A stretch of 58,172 nt of DNA, taken from Phycisphaerae bacterium. GTDB taxonomy: Bacteria; Planctomycetota; Phycisphaerae; SM23-33. The notes under the pieces were generated by a model. It made no database searches. It worked only from the letters and a program-made list of their open reading frames with translations, and was not told where the DNA came from. Positions 34,489 to 43,820 of this stretch are shown here, piece by piece. The position numbers and the translations under genes are program-made. Numbering within the stretch: position 1 is the stretch's first letter; each line of letters opens with the position of its first letter. The DNA is taken from contig PUND01000036.1 of assembly GCA_003551645.1 (NCBI GenBank), positions 1-58,172 on the forward strand, read 5' to 3'.

Positions 34489-35694
34489 TTATGTCTTTCC
34501 TCGGCCTCGCATCTGCAGGCCGAACAGTCGGATGAAGCCCGTCGCGTCCGTGGGAGCGTACTCGGCGCCCATGGTGAAGCTCGCCAGGTCGGTCGAGTAC
34601 ATGCTGTTTGGGCTTTTTACCCCCACCGCGGTCGCGCGGCCCTTATAGAGCTTGACCCGAACAGTGCCGGTTACGTTTCTCTGCGTGGAGTCGACAAAAG
34701 CGTCCAGCGCCTCACGGAGCGGGCAGAACCACCGGCCGTCGTAAACCATCTCCGCGTATTTCAGCCCCACGTGCTGCTTGTAGTGGGAGGTTTCGCGGTC
34801 CAGCGTTATGCTCTCCAGAACCTTGTGGGCCTCGTAGAGAATCGTTCCACCTGGCGTCTCGTACGCCCCGCGGCTCTTGATGCCGACCAGCCGGTTCTCA
34901 GCGAGCTGGATCTGTCCGACCGCGTGCTTGCCGCCGACCGCGTTGAGCTTTCCGATAAGCTCGTGACCTTCCAGCCGCACGCCGTCCAGCGAGACCGGCA
35001 CTCCCTGCTCAAAGCCGATTTCCACGTAGGCCGGCTCGTCCGGGGCTTCCGAGACGGGCGACGACAGGACCCACAGGTCATCCGGCGGCTCGTTTTCCGG
35101 GTCCTCAAGCTCGCCCCCCTCGTGCGATATATGCCAGAGATTCCGGTCCCGGGAGTAGAGCTTCCGCTTGCTCTGGGTCACCGGTATGCCCCGCGACTCG
35201 GCGTATTCCAGCGCCGCCTCACGGCTGGTCAGCTCAAAGCTCGGATCGCGCCACGGCGCCACTATCCGCAGATCTGGCGCCAGGGCCATGAAGGTCAGCT
35301 CGAAACGGACCTGGTCGTTTCCCTTGCCGGTGCAGCCGTGGGCGACCGCATCAGCGCCGACCTCGCGGGCGCAATCCACCTGCGCCTTGGCGATCAGCGG
35401 ACGCGCTATCGAAGTGCCCAGCATGTAGTCGTGCTCGTAAAGGGCATGGGCCTTGAGAATGCGGTAGCAGTACTGCTCGGCAAACTCACGCCGCAGGTCG
35501 GCCACAATGCAGTCGTCGGCCCCGCTGGCGCGGGCCTTTTCCTCGATGCCGTCAAGCTCGCCGGCGCCCTGGCCGACGTCGGCGGCGAACGCGACGACCT
35601 CGCAGCCGTACTTCTCCTTCAGCCACGGAAGTATCACCGACGTGTCGAGACCGCCGGAATACGCCAACACTATCTTGCTGATGCTATCGGCCAT
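34489..35694 (-). CDS. argG: Argininosuccinate synthase
   Basis: A 401-residue enzyme joining citrulline and aspartate in arginine synthesis. The N-terminal P-loop AYSGGLDTSVI, the EVVAFAADVGQG strand, the CTGKGNDQVRFE segment and SREAALEYAESRGIPV are diagnostic. It follows the aroDE gene by 81 bases on the minus strand and may share its promoter. Next comes the prepilin peptidase, 173 bases on. Confidence 0.97.
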   Translation of the reverse strand: MADSISKIVLAYSGGLDTSVILPWLKEKYGCEVVAFAADVGQGAGELDGIEEKARASGADDCIVADLRREFAEQYCYRILKAHALYEHDYMLGTSIARPLIAKAQVDCAREVGADAVAHGCTGKGNDQVRFELTFMALAPDLRIVAPWRDPSFELTSREAALEYAESRGIPVTQSKRKLYSRDRNLWHISHEGGELEDPENEPPDDLWVLSSPVSEAPDEPAYVEIGFEQGVPVSLDGVRLEGHELIGKLNAVGGKHAVGQIQLAENRLVGIKSRGAYETPGGTILYEAHKVLESITLDRETSHYKQHVGLKYAEMVYDGRWFCPLREALDAFVDSTQRNVTGTVRVKLYKGRATAVGVKSPNSMYSTDLASFTMGAEYAPTDATGFIRLFGLQMRGRGKT

Positions 35695-35775
35695 GGGTAT
35701 CGCTCCTGGGACAATCGGGGAAACCGCGAATTCTACAACCGTCCTGTCCGAGCGCCAATAGAGCCGTCGCGGGTA

Positions 35776-37296
35776 TCAGGGGCTTTGCAGCCGGCGGACA
35801 ACGACCTGGCGCATTGCGTCGCGCGGGGCGGGCAGGCCGGTCCATATCCTGAACTGCTCGGCCGCCTGGTTGACGAACATGTCCAGCCCCGAAACGCACA
35901 GTCGGCCGGCGTCGCGGGCCTGAATGAGCAGTGGGGTCCGGGGCGGGTTGTAGATGGTATCAAACACCACCCGCACCGTCGGCGGGAGCTTGCCGAGCGG
36001 GCTTCTACCGGCGCTTTTGTGAGAATGCATCCCTATCGGCGTGCAGTTGACCACCACCTCGGCGTCGGTGTCGTCGGCGGCGTCTATAGGAGCGGCCGAG
36101 CAGCCGAATTCCTCGGCCAGCTTCTCGGCCCGTTCGAGCGTCCGGTTGTAGATGGTCACCTCCGCGCCGTAGTGCGCCACGGCCGCGACAAGCGCCCGCG
36201 ACGCCCCGCCGGCGCCGAGGACCGCGATCTTCCGACCGGAAAGGCCTTCTCGCCGAATTTCCATGGCCGAGCAGAGCGTATCGACGGCGGCGGCGTAATC
36301 GGTGTTGTCGCCCCGAAGAACGCCGTCTGAGTCGATTGTGATGGTGTTGATGGCGCCGATACGGCGGGAAAGCTCGTCGCAGCCGGCCTCGCCGACGTAC
36401 TCCAGGGCATGCTCCTTGTGCGGAATGGTCACGCTCAGCCCGCGACAGTCGGTCCAGGGTCTGGCCAGCAGGGCGTCCATGAACCGCCGGAAGTTATCCC
36501 TGCCCGGCTCGACCCTCAGCGGGACGTACAGCCCGTCGAAACCGGTGGCGTCGAAGGCGGCGTTATGGATGGCCGGACTCATCGAGTGAGCGACCGGACA
36601 GCCGATTACGCCGAACAGCCGTGTGTCGGCCCCGACGGCGTCCCAGCGATACGTGCCGCGCAGCTCAGCCACGGTCAGTTGCCCCGGGGCGGCCTCCGCG
36701 CCGGCGGCCGAGGCCGAGTAGGTGCAGAAAGCCCCGAACTTCTTCGCGGCAATCCGGCTGAGCGCTCCCGGCTCGCCCATCGCCAGGGCGATGGTCCGCT
36801 TGCCGCAAGCCCGAAGAAGGTCCAAAGCCCGCAGGGCGTCGGCCGGACCGGAGGCCATAAGGGCGATTTTGTTGACCTGCGCATCGGAGGCGTCCATGCC
36901 GGCCGCCAGTTCGCCGAGTTTGTCCGGGATGCCGTCGAAGTCATGGTGGCTGAGTATCTTCGGGCCTTCGGGCCGGTCTTCGGCTGGAACGTCGTGTTCG
37001 ACGTCTATGAAGCTCGCGCCCAGCTTCGCCGCGCGCTGCAGCAGCTCCAGCCGGGCCTGCTCGTCGCCTGCGTATTCCCCGCCTTCACGCACGGGCCTGC
37101 ACGTTACCACCACCGGGGCGCCGGCCGCCGCGCCGATGAGAATGCGGATATCCTCGTCGCTCGGCGGAGCCGACAGGGCGTCCAGGCGAAGCTCCACGCC
37201 GTCGGCACCGTCCGCCAGTGCGCGGGCGACTGCCTCTCGCATCGACGCCACGTCGCGCGAAGTCAGCGAGCAAAGCAGGTGCGTATGAGGCGACAT
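35776..37296 (-). CDS. aroDE: Fused type I 3-dehydroquinate dehydratase / shikimate dehydrogenase
   Basis: A 506-residue bifunctional enzyme for two consecutive steps of the shikimate pathway. Residues about 1-220 are a type I dehydratase, with EVELRLD-like GVELRLDAL, the His in ILSHHDFDG and the Schiff-base Lys in VNKIALMA. Residues about 225-506 are AroE, with GVIGCPVAHSMSPAIHN, the catalytic Lys in VTIPHKEHALEY and the NADP loop GAGGASRALV. The layout is like plant DHQ-SDH and some planctomycete or chlamydial proteins. A promoter candidate lies upstream. Confidence 0.95.
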   Translation of the reverse strand: MSPHTHLLCSLTSRDVASMREAVARALADGADGVELRLDALSAPPSDEDIRILIGAAAGAPVVVTCRPVREGGEYAGDEQARLELLQRAAKLGASFIDVEHDVPAEDRPEGPKILSHHDFDGIPDKLGELAAGMDASDAQVNKIALMASGPADALRALDLLRACGKRTIALAMGEPGALSRIAAKKFGAFCTYSASAAGAEAAPGQLTVAELRGTYRWDAVGADTRLFGVIGCPVAHSMSPAIHNAAFDATGFDGLYVPLRVEPGRDNFRRFMDALLARPWTDCRGLSVTIPHKEHALEYVGEAGCDELSRRIGAINTITIDSDGVLRGDNTDYAAAVDTLCSAMEIRREGLSGRKIAVLGAGGASRALVAAVAHYGAEVTIYNRTLERAEKLAEEFGCSAAPIDAADDTDAEVVVNCTPIGMHSHKSAGRSPLGKLPPTVRVVFDTIYNPPRTPLLIQARDAGRLCVSGLDMFVNQAAEQFRIWTGLPAPRDAMRQVVVRRLQSP

Positions 37297-37374
37297 TCGG
37301 CGCCCTCCCGCCGGTGCGGTGGGAAAATGTTTAGCTCCGCCCGGTCAACGAGCCGAGCGTACAGGACGATACCT

Positions 37375-37402
37375 CATATAGTTGCCCTTCGGCGTTTGTC
37401 AA
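37375..37402 (-). promoter_or_regulatory. Probable aroDE promoter
   Basis: On the minus strand a perfect -35 TTGACA (37397-37402), 16 bases, and TATATG (37375-37380), 79 bases before the aroDE start. Confidence 0.55.
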
Positions 37403-37447
37403 GCCCGGCCCAGGCACGACCGCCGGAACAACAGCAAGCGATTTTGC

Positions 37448-37476
37448 TTGTCGCGGACACCGGCGAATCCTAGCAT
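37448..37476 (+). promoter_or_regulatory. Probable promoter of the S55 peptidase operon
   Basis: TTGTCG (37448-37453), 17 bases and TAGCAT (37471-37476), 38 bases before the start codon. Confidence 0.55.
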
Positions 37477-37513
37477 ACGACTTCACTGCTGTCCTTAAGG
37501 GAGTGACTTGAAC

Positions 37514-39469
37514 ATGCAGCGATACGCACACTTGGCGGCGTGGCTGGTGATGCTTGTGGCGGCCGCGCACGCCCTGGCCGGGCAGGATAACGCCGAACGC
37601 GTCCGCGACACCGCCCTCGACCGTGCCGAGCAAATGGTCGAGGAATCCGACCGATACATGCACCAGCGAGAACTTCGCCGGGGCATGACCGGCTACGGGC
37701 TTACCGTAGTGGAGGGCACCAGCATAGAGAGGTTCGAGGTCGAGATTCTCTCCGTACTCAGAGGTCAGCTTCCTCAGCAGGACATCATCCTGGCACGGCT
37801 GTCCGGACTGGGGATGGAGGACGGCGGCGTTTACGCGGGCATGAGCGGTTCGCCGGTATACATACGTGATCCCGACGACGGCGAGGAGAAGCTCATAGGC
37901 GCGGTTGCCATGGGCTGGTCCGGACAGAAGATCCCGCTGTGCGGGATCCAGCCGATATCGCAGATGCTGGCGGTCACACTCTCCGACGACGAAGAGGCGG
38001 GGGACCTGCCCGGAGCCGCCGCGCGGCGGACAGATATGTCCCGGGACGAGTTCCTCTCGGTCGTGCTCGATCCTCATAAACGCGACTTCGCGCCGCTTAT
38101 AGCCGACAGTATCGCCTCACACTCGCCCAGCTCGCCGTCGGCGGAGCCGAAGCTGGAGCCCCTCGCGACGCCGCTGGCGGTATCGGGTGTCAGTCCCCAT
38201 GTACTGGAGATGCTGCGGACGACGCTGGAGCCGGCGGGCATAGTGCCAGTCCAGGTCGGAGGCGACTCCGGCAGGCCCGATGACGCCGAAGATGCGGAAC
38301 TGGTTCCGGGCGCCGTACTGTCGATTCCGGTGGTTTCCGGAGATGTCCAGTGGTTTGCCAGCGGGACCGTTACGGAGGTGGTGGGAGAGGACATCCTCGC
38401 TTTCGGGCACGGGTTTTTCTACTCCGGCGATCTTGATCTGCCGATGGGGCCGGGCTACGTGCATACGGTTGTGCCGCATATTATGCGGAGTTTCAAGATT
38501 GCCGCCCCGCTTGAGATTGCCGGCTCACTGACGCGAGACGAAGTGCCTGCCATAACCTGCCGCGTGGGCGAGCCGGTCGATAGGGTACCCGTTACAGTCA
38601 ACGTGCACTGGGAGGGGACCGACCGCCGGCAGGTCTACAACTACGAGGTTTCCAGGCATCGTGACCTGACGCCGCTGATGACGGTTTCGCTGATGTACGA
38701 GTCGACGCTCTCGTGGCACGACCCGCCCGTGGACAACACAATGCACTACAGCGTCGTCGTCGAGTACGAGGACTTGGGCCGTTACGAGGTGACCAACGTT
38801 ACGACGGGTTTAGGGCTGCTTTACGCGTCGTCGGACGCGTCGCGCCCGTTGTACGCACTGGAGAACAACCCATTTGCCCCGCCGCCGAAACTCAAATCGG
38901 TGAGTATGGACCTAAGCTTCATTCCCGAAGACACCGGCGCGCGGATACGGGACTTGCGATTGGACTCGCGGACGTACAACCCCGGAGATACGGTGACCGG
39001 GACAGTAATACTCAGGCCGTTCCGCGACGAGCGGGTGTCTTTGCCGTTCAGCTTCGATTTGCCGGAGGATATAGCGGAGGGCACTCACCGGATCGGGGTC
39101 TACGACAACGTCCGGGCCACCGAGCAACGGCAACAAGAGATGCCCCACAGGTTCGACCCGGAGTCACTGGAGGAACTGTTCGTATCACTGAACAGGGTGG
39201 TCAAGAAGCCGGCCGATCGGCTATATGTCCGGCTGCCCCTGCAAAACGGCGGACTGGCCCTTTCCGGGCAGGAGCTGCCCGGCTTGCCGGCCAGCAGGGC
39301 AGGCATCTTCGCGCGAGCCGGACGTCTGGATGCATTAGACTTTGTTGAGGCGAAAGTCGAGGAACTACAGACAGATTACGTACTTAGCGGCTCGGCGGTC
39401 GCCGAGTTCGAGGTCCGCAAACGTCCGCAACGGCAGTTGCGGATCAGGCAGGAAGGAGTCGGGAATTGA
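37514..39469 (+). CDS. Secreted serine peptidase of family S55 (SpoIVB-like) with Ig-like C-terminal region
   Basis: A 651-residue exported protein. I start at ATG, ten bases after GGGAG; a TTG six bases earlier is possible. A signal peptide covers about 1-23. The S55 domain (about 55-165) has GMTGYGLTVVEGTSIERFEV, the nucleophile motif GMSGSPVY and the following LCGIQPISQML. The catalytic His seen in SpoIVB is not obvious in the usual place. From about 200 to 650 lie beta-rich repeats (for example LAFGHGFFYSGDLDLPMG), probably a substrate-binding or scaffold part. Its stop overlaps the next gene's TTG start (TTGA), so the two are coupled. Confidence 0.8.
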   Translation: MQRYAHLAAWLVMLVAAAHALAGQDNAERVRDTALDRAEQMVEESDRYMHQRELRRGMTGYGLTVVEGTSIERFEVEILSVLRGQLPQQDIILARLSGLGMEDGGVYAGMSGSPVYIRDPDDGEEKLIGAVAMGWSGQKIPLCGIQPISQMLAVTLSDDEEAGDLPGAAARRTDMSRDEFLSVVLDPHKRDFAPLIADSIASHSPSSPSAEPKLEPLATPLAVSGVSPHVLEMLRTTLEPAGIVPVQVGGDSGRPDDAEDAELVPGAVLSIPVVSGDVQWFASGTVTEVVGEDILAFGHGFFYSGDLDLPMGPGYVHTVVPHIMRSFKIAAPLEIAGSLTRDEVPAITCRVGEPVDRVPVTVNVHWEGTDRRQVYNYEVSRHRDLTPLMTVSLMYESTLSWHDPPVDNTMHYSVVVEYEDLGRYEVTNVTTGLGLLYASSDASRPLYALENNPFAPPPKLKSVSMDLSFIPEDTGARIRDLRLDSRTYNPGDTVTGTVILRPFRDERVSLPFSFDLPEDIAEGTHRIGVYDNVRATEQRQQEMPHRFDPESLEELFVSLNRVVKKPADRLYVRLPLQNGGLALSGQELPGLPASRAGIFARAGRLDALDFVEAKVEELQTDYVLSGSAVAEFEVRKRPQRQLRIRQEGVGN

Positions 39470-41754
39470 ACCCCAAGTTGGCATTATCGCTGGTGCTGGT
39501 GTCGGTAAGCGTCGCGTCCGCCGTGTCGCCGGAAAGCTGGAAGCATTCCACCGAGAGTCACTTCGTCAACGGCGAGGCAGACGGTGTGGTGGTTACCTCG
39601 CTGGGAGAGCTGCGCCTCTCTCGGCGACTTGAGATGCTTCTGGAAGCCGACGAAGCCCCGGAGGCAGTCTCCGTGGTGGCCGAGCACGATGGCGATATAT
39701 TCGTCGCTTCCGGTGTCAAGAACGTGGTTTACAAGCTCACGGATGATTCAGCCGAAACCTTTGCCGAACCGCCCGGGACCATGGTGACTTCTATGGTAGC
39801 CCACGACGACGGCCTGCTGATCGGAACAGGCGGGCAGAGTGGCGGGCTTTATCGGGTCGATTTGCAGGGTGGCGTCCAGACGCTCTGGTCGCCCGGGCAG
39901 GTCGTGTATGTCTGGGACATCCTGCCGACTCGCGGCGGGCCGATTTACGTCGCCACCGGGCCTGAAGGGCGGGTCTATTCCATAGGTGACGACGACGAAG
40001 CGGAGGTGGTCTATGAAGCCGGCGAGCTTGCCGGAAACATATTGTGCCTTGCCCGTCGCCGCGGGAACGGCCGGCTGCTGGCCGGGACCGACGAGAACGG
40101 GCTTGTGGTGGAGATAGACCTGGCTCGGAACTCCAGCCGGGTCCTGCTCGACGCCGACGAGGCGGAGGTGGCAGCGCTTGTAGTGGATGATGCGGGAGGG
40201 GTCTATGCCGCGACCTCAGACGTCTCTCTAGCTGCGCCCGAAGACCCGACTGCCCCGGTGGATCGTGAGCGGGGTAAGGCCGACGTGCCCGAGCCGGTTG
40301 ACCCACAGCCGCCGGTGGAGGTTGAGCCGATGGAGCAGCCCGGTCCGGTGGAGCCGGAGGAAGCCGACGATCCAAATAACGATGCGGCCGAAGTCGAGCC
40401 GGCCGAGGTGGAGCCGGGACCCCCGACCGATGAAGCGCCGCAGCAACCGGAGCAGGTCCGGCAAGCCCCTATGCCGCCGGCCGAAGGGCCTGGGCCGGCG
40501 GAGCAGCCGGAGCCGGTACCTCCTCGCCCCCGACCGGCGGCCGCACCCCACCGCGGCGAAGGAAACGCCGTATATTACATCGATGCCGACGGGCTTATGC
40601 ACACGATGTTCCGCCGGCCGGTTTCGATTTACACGATGATTCGTGACGGCGATCGTCTGCTTCTGGGAACCGGCGAGGAAGGCATCGTCTATTCGATCAC
40701 GCTTGACGGCGACGAGGTCGCCAAGATTGCCGATACCGACGCCGCTCAGGTAACGGCGATGTGCCGGACCGACGACGGGCGTGTGGTCGTGGGCACCAGC
40801 AACAAGGGTATGGTCGCCGAGCTTACGGCCGAGGTGGCCGAAGAAGGCGTTTACACCAGCGAGGTGCTCGACGCCGGACAGATCGCCCGATGGGGAAGCT
40901 CGCAGGTGCTTCTGTCGGACGGGCATGACCGTGGAGTGACGATCGCCACCCGCAGCGGAAACGTATCCGAGCCGGATGAGGCGACCTGGAGCGACTGGTC
41001 AGAGGAGCAGCCGGCCGACGGCGAATTCCGGCGCGTCCAAAGCCCGAGCGGGCGTTTCCTTCAGTATCGACTGACCTTCAGGCCGGTCAACGACCGCTCG
41101 CCGGTGGCGCGACAGGTTGAGATTATCAGACAGGTGGCGAACCTGGCGCCGGTCATCTCGAGTGTCGAGGTCGAGGCCACCGGTGGGGGGCAGGATTCGC
41201 CGTTGTATCAGCGGTCGATCACGATAGATGCGTCCGACCCCAATAACGACCAGCTCGTCTTCAAGATCGAGTTTCGCGAGGTCGGCGAAGATCTCTGGGT
41301 GACGCTGGCCGAGGGCCTCGATCAACCGACCTACAACTGGGACACCCGTACGGTGGCCGACGGGACCTATGAGCTTCGGGTCACGGCCTCGGATGCGCCC
41401 TCCAATCCTCCGGCAAAGGCGCTGGAGTCGTCGCGTGTATCCGCTCCGGTGGTTGTGGACAACACCTCGCCGGTCGTTACGGACCTGTCCGCGGAGATCG
41501 ACGACGGCGTGGTTTCGGTCAGCGGCCGGGCCAGAGATGAGTCCAGCCGGATTGCGGCCATACACTACGCGGTCAACAGCGCCGCGGAGTGGACGCCGGT
41601 CCTGCCGGTTGACGGCATCTGCGACAGCAAAGAAGAGGAATTCGCCTTCGATTTGACGGACCTGAAGCCAGGCCCTCACCGCATCTCGGTCCGCGTTACG
41701 GACGTGTTTAACAACGTCGGCTACGGCAACGTGACTATAGTGGTCCGACCTTGA
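39466..41754 (+). CDS. Secreted beta-propeller protein with Pro/Glu-rich insert and C-terminal Ig/FN3-like domains
   Basis: A 762-residue protein of unknown function. It starts at TTG, overlapping the previous stop, with GGAAGGAG eight bases upstream. Residues 1-20 are a signal peptide. Propeller-type blades follow (for example GDIFVASGVKNVVYKL, YVATGPEGRVYSI, LLLGTGEEGIVYSI). Residues about 255-365 are a low-complexity insert built from Pro, Glu and Val (PEPVDPQPPVEVEPMEQPG) that splits the propeller. The C-terminal part (about 560-760) has two Ig/FN3-like domains with ASDPNNDQLVFKIEF and HRISVRVTDVFNNVG. It probably acts with the coupled S55 peptidase. Confidence 0.75.
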   Translation: MNPKLALSLVLVSVSVASAVSPESWKHSTESHFVNGEADGVVVTSLGELRLSRRLEMLLEADEAPEAVSVVAEHDGDIFVASGVKNVVYKLTDDSAETFAEPPGTMVTSMVAHDDGLLIGTGGQSGGLYRVDLQGGVQTLWSPGQVVYVWDILPTRGGPIYVATGPEGRVYSIGDDDEAEVVYEAGELAGNILCLARRRGNGRLLAGTDENGLVVEIDLARNSSRVLLDADEAEVAALVVDDAGGVYAATSDVSLAAPEDPTAPVDRERGKADVPEPVDPQPPVEVEPMEQPGPVEPEEADDPNNDAAEVEPAEVEPGPPTDEAPQQPEQVRQAPMPPAEGPGPAEQPEPVPPRPRPAAAPHRGEGNAVYYIDADGLMHTMFRRPVSIYTMIRDGDRLLLGTGEEGIVYSITLDGDEVAKIADTDAAQVTAMCRTDDGRVVVGTSNKGMVAELTAEVAEEGVYTSEVLDAGQIARWGSSQVLLSDGHDRGVTIATRSGNVSEPDEATWSDWSEEQPADGEFRRVQSPSGRFLQYRLTFRPVNDRSPVARQVEIIRQVANLAPVISSVEVEATGGGQDSPLYQRSITIDASDPNNDQLVFKIEFREVGEDLWVTLAEGLDQPTYNWDTRTVADGTYELRVTASDAPSNPPAKALESSRVSAPVVVDNTSPVVTDLSAEIDDGVVSVSGRARDESSRIAAIHYAVNSAAEWTPVLPVDGICDSKEEEFAFDLTDLKPGPHRISVRVTDVFNNVGYGNVTIVVRP

Positions 41755-41775
41755 GGCGGGCGAGGCCGGTTATGC

Positions 41776-42348
41776 ATGAGTGATCCGGTTCAATCTTTCA
41801 AGCCGGCGCCCATGTCGGCGAGGTATCGTCTGTTTACAGGCGCGTATCTGGGACTTGTGTTCCTTGTCGCAGTCTCGGTGCTGGTGGTCGCCGAACTCTG
41901 GCCGCGTCGGCTGATGCTGCCGGTGCTGGCACTGATGATAGTCGCCACGCCGGGCAGTACGGTGTTGCTGTACGACAGGACGAAGCGAATCGAGATAACC
42001 CCGGAATACATGCGTTTTGTCCGTCCGTTGAATACCTGGGCCCTTGAGCTTGGAGCAATCAAAGGCGTGCGCATGACCACGTGGGGGGAAATGGGCCGGC
42101 CCAGGCGCCTGCTGGGGACGCTGGGGCTGTTCGGGTACTACGGTCTGTTTCGTTCTCGCCAGCGCAAGTGGTATCGCGTGATGGCGACTCGGCCGGACGG
42201 GATGGTGATGGTGACTCGGCGACAACGCCCGCCGCTTGTTTTCACGCCCGACGATCCGGAGCGGTTTCGCCTTGCCATAGAAGACGCTCTGCGCCGGCGT
42301 CGCGAGCGGGACCAGCGGCTGCGCAAGCTGACCTGGCCCGACAGGTAA
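41776..42348 (+). CDS. Membrane protein with bacterial PH-like domain
   Basis: A 190-residue protein with two hydrophobic helices (about 18-38 and 44-62), then a cytoplasmic domain. Strands such as LYDRTKRIEITPEYMRFV, a region LGLFGYYGLFRSRQRKWY and the motif PLVFTPDDPERFRLAIED are typical of bacterial PH domains beside a membrane pair. It lies 21 bases after the propeller gene and before the GT2 gene, so it is probably cotranscribed. No enzymatic role is visible. Confidence 0.7.
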   Translation: MSDPVQSFKPAPMSARYRLFTGAYLGLVFLVAVSVLVVAELWPRRLMLPVLALMIVATPGSTVLLYDRTKRIEITPEYMRFVRPLNTWALELGAIKGVRMTTWGEMGRPRRLLGTLGLFGYYGLFRSRQRKWYRVMATRPDGMVMVTRRQRPPLVFTPDDPERFRLAIEDALRRRRERDQRLRKLTWPDR

Positions 42349-42517
42349 ACGGCCGTGGCCGAAGCGGCCGGCCCGCACCGGGGTCGCCGAATGCAATCTT
42401 CGTTTTCCGGGGCTTTTATCCGCCGGGCGGCTGTGGTAAATAACTTCCTTTCCCGGCGGCTGCGGCAGTTCATGGTCTTTGTGGCGCCGCTGTGTCGGGC
42501 ATGTGGGAGCGGTACAT

Positions 42518-43258
42518 TTGACGGCCGATACCGGTAAAGACGTAACGCTGACTGTGGTAATCCCGGTCTATAACGAGCGGGACACCTGGCGTGAGCTTCT
42601 GCGCCGCGTTCAGGAGGCGGAGCTTCCTCGCGGCGTGAAACGACAGGTTGTACTGGTGGACGATGCATCATCCGACGGCACGCGCGAGCAGTTGCGGGAC
42701 TATGCGGCCGAGGCCGCCTCCTCGGCCGGCGAACCGGGAGCATATAAGGTGGTCTTTCACGATCGCAACCGCGGCAAGGGAGCGGCGTTGCGGACGGGCT
42801 TCGCGGCGGCCGAGGGGGACTTCGTCATCGTCCAGGACGCCGATCTTGAATATGACCCGCGGGACTACCGGCGGTTGCTGGAGCCGCTGCTTGCCGACAG
42901 GGCCGACGTTGTTTACGGCAGCCGGTTTTCCGGCCGCGGACCGACCGGCTACTGGAAGAACTACCTCGCCAACCGGCTGCTGACGGGGCTTTCCAATCTG
43001 ACGACGGGTCTTGGCATTACCGACATGGAAACCTGCTACAAGGTCTTCCGCCGGGATGTGCTTCGGCGGCTCTCGCTGGAGCAGGACAGGTTCGGCTTCG
43101 AGCCGGAAGTGACCGCCAAGCTCGCCCGCCTGGGTGTGCGCATCCGCGAGTTGCCCATCAGCTACGAGCACCGCTCCCACGCCGAAGGAAAAAAAATCGG
43201 CTGGAAGGACGGACTACAAGCGATCCGGTGCATCTTCAAGTACGGGCTTTTCGTCTGA
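42518..43258 (+). CDS. Family 2 glycosyltransferase (polyprenyl-phosphate type)
   Basis: A 246-residue GT-A enzyme similar to dolichol-phosphate-mannose or undecaprenyl-phosphate-glucose synthases. Visible: TVVIPVYNERDT, LVDDASSDGTREQL, RNRGKGAALRTGF, the metal-binding VQDADLEYD, and ETCYKVFRRDVL with EQDRFGFEPEVTAKL. There are no membrane helices. The start is uncertain: TTG at 42518, eight bases after GGGAGC, is most likely. It makes a lipid-linked sugar for a GT-C enzyme. A GT-C gene lies at the far right end of the window, but it is not adjacent. Confidence 0.85.
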   Translation: MTADTGKDVTLTVVIPVYNERDTWRELLRRVQEAELPRGVKRQVVLVDDASSDGTREQLRDYAAEAASSAGEPGAYKVVFHDRNRGKGAALRTGFAAAEGDFVIVQDADLEYDPRDYRRLLEPLLADRADVVYGSRFSGRGPTGYWKNYLANRLLTGLSNLTTGLGITDMETCYKVFRRDVLRRLSLEQDRFGFEPEVTAKLARLGVRIRELPISYEHRSHAEGKKIGWKDGLQAIRCIFKYGLFV

Positions 43259-43310
43259 TCTTTTGTCGCCGAGTGTTGAGTTGCCGACGATGGCCGGAAT
43301 GACGGGCCGT

Positions 43311-43820
43311 TCACTGCCGTGACAGGGCTTCTCTGGCGCGGGAGGCCGAGGAGTCCAGGAACTCGGTGACAAACTGCTGTACGCTCATGTAGCCCATTCG
43401 TGTGGAGATTGGCTCTCCTTCGGGCGTCAGCAGCGCCACGGCCGGCGTTTGGGCAACGCCCAGTTCGGCGGCCAACTCGCCGTGGGTGGCAATCGGCAGG
43501 TGGACGGGGACCAGATCCTCATATTCCAGCACGACCCTGGCGTCTGAATGGGTCAGGATGTCGTCGACCATCCGCCTGTCGTCGCGGTTCATGGGCGTCT
43601 CGCTGAAGAACACCAGTATCCGGCGGTCCTGCTCACGGGCCAGTTCGGATGCGTCCTCATAATCCTGCGTCCAGCCCTCCAGACGCGGATCAGTCCTCTG
43701 AGACCACCAGACCACCAGCAACACCAGCACCATCAGGCCAATGAAGATATACTTGACCACCGAACTGTGGCTTTTCTGTGCCGATTCGCTGTCGACTTCC
43801 CTAGTTTCTTGTTCGGCCAT
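43311..43820 (-). CDS. Membrane-anchored thioredoxin-fold protein lacking the CXXC pair
   Basis: A 169-residue protein with one N-terminal helix (about 22-40) and a thioredoxin-like domain outside the membrane. Strands and the cis-Pro loop are recognisable (ILVFFSETP, LGVAQTPAVALLTPEGEPI), but the redox motif position reads SETPMNRDD with no cysteine. The start is the ATG of MAEQETREV after GGGAGTGG. It cannot act as an oxidoreductase. It may be a chaperone or binding protein. Confidence 0.7.
   Translation of the reverse strand: MAEQETREVDSESAQKSHSSVVKYIFIGLMVLVLLVVWWSQRTDPRLEGWTQDYEDASELAREQDRRILVFFSETPMNRDDRRMVDDILTHSDARVVLEYEDLVPVHLPIATHGELAAELGVAQTPAVALLTPEGEPISTRMGYMSVQQFVTEFLDSSASRAREALSRQ

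Noticed and set aside
34456-36330. Plus-strand frame of 624 codons opposite argG and aroDE
   Set aside because: It spans two well-identified genes on the other strand and shows no protein-family features.
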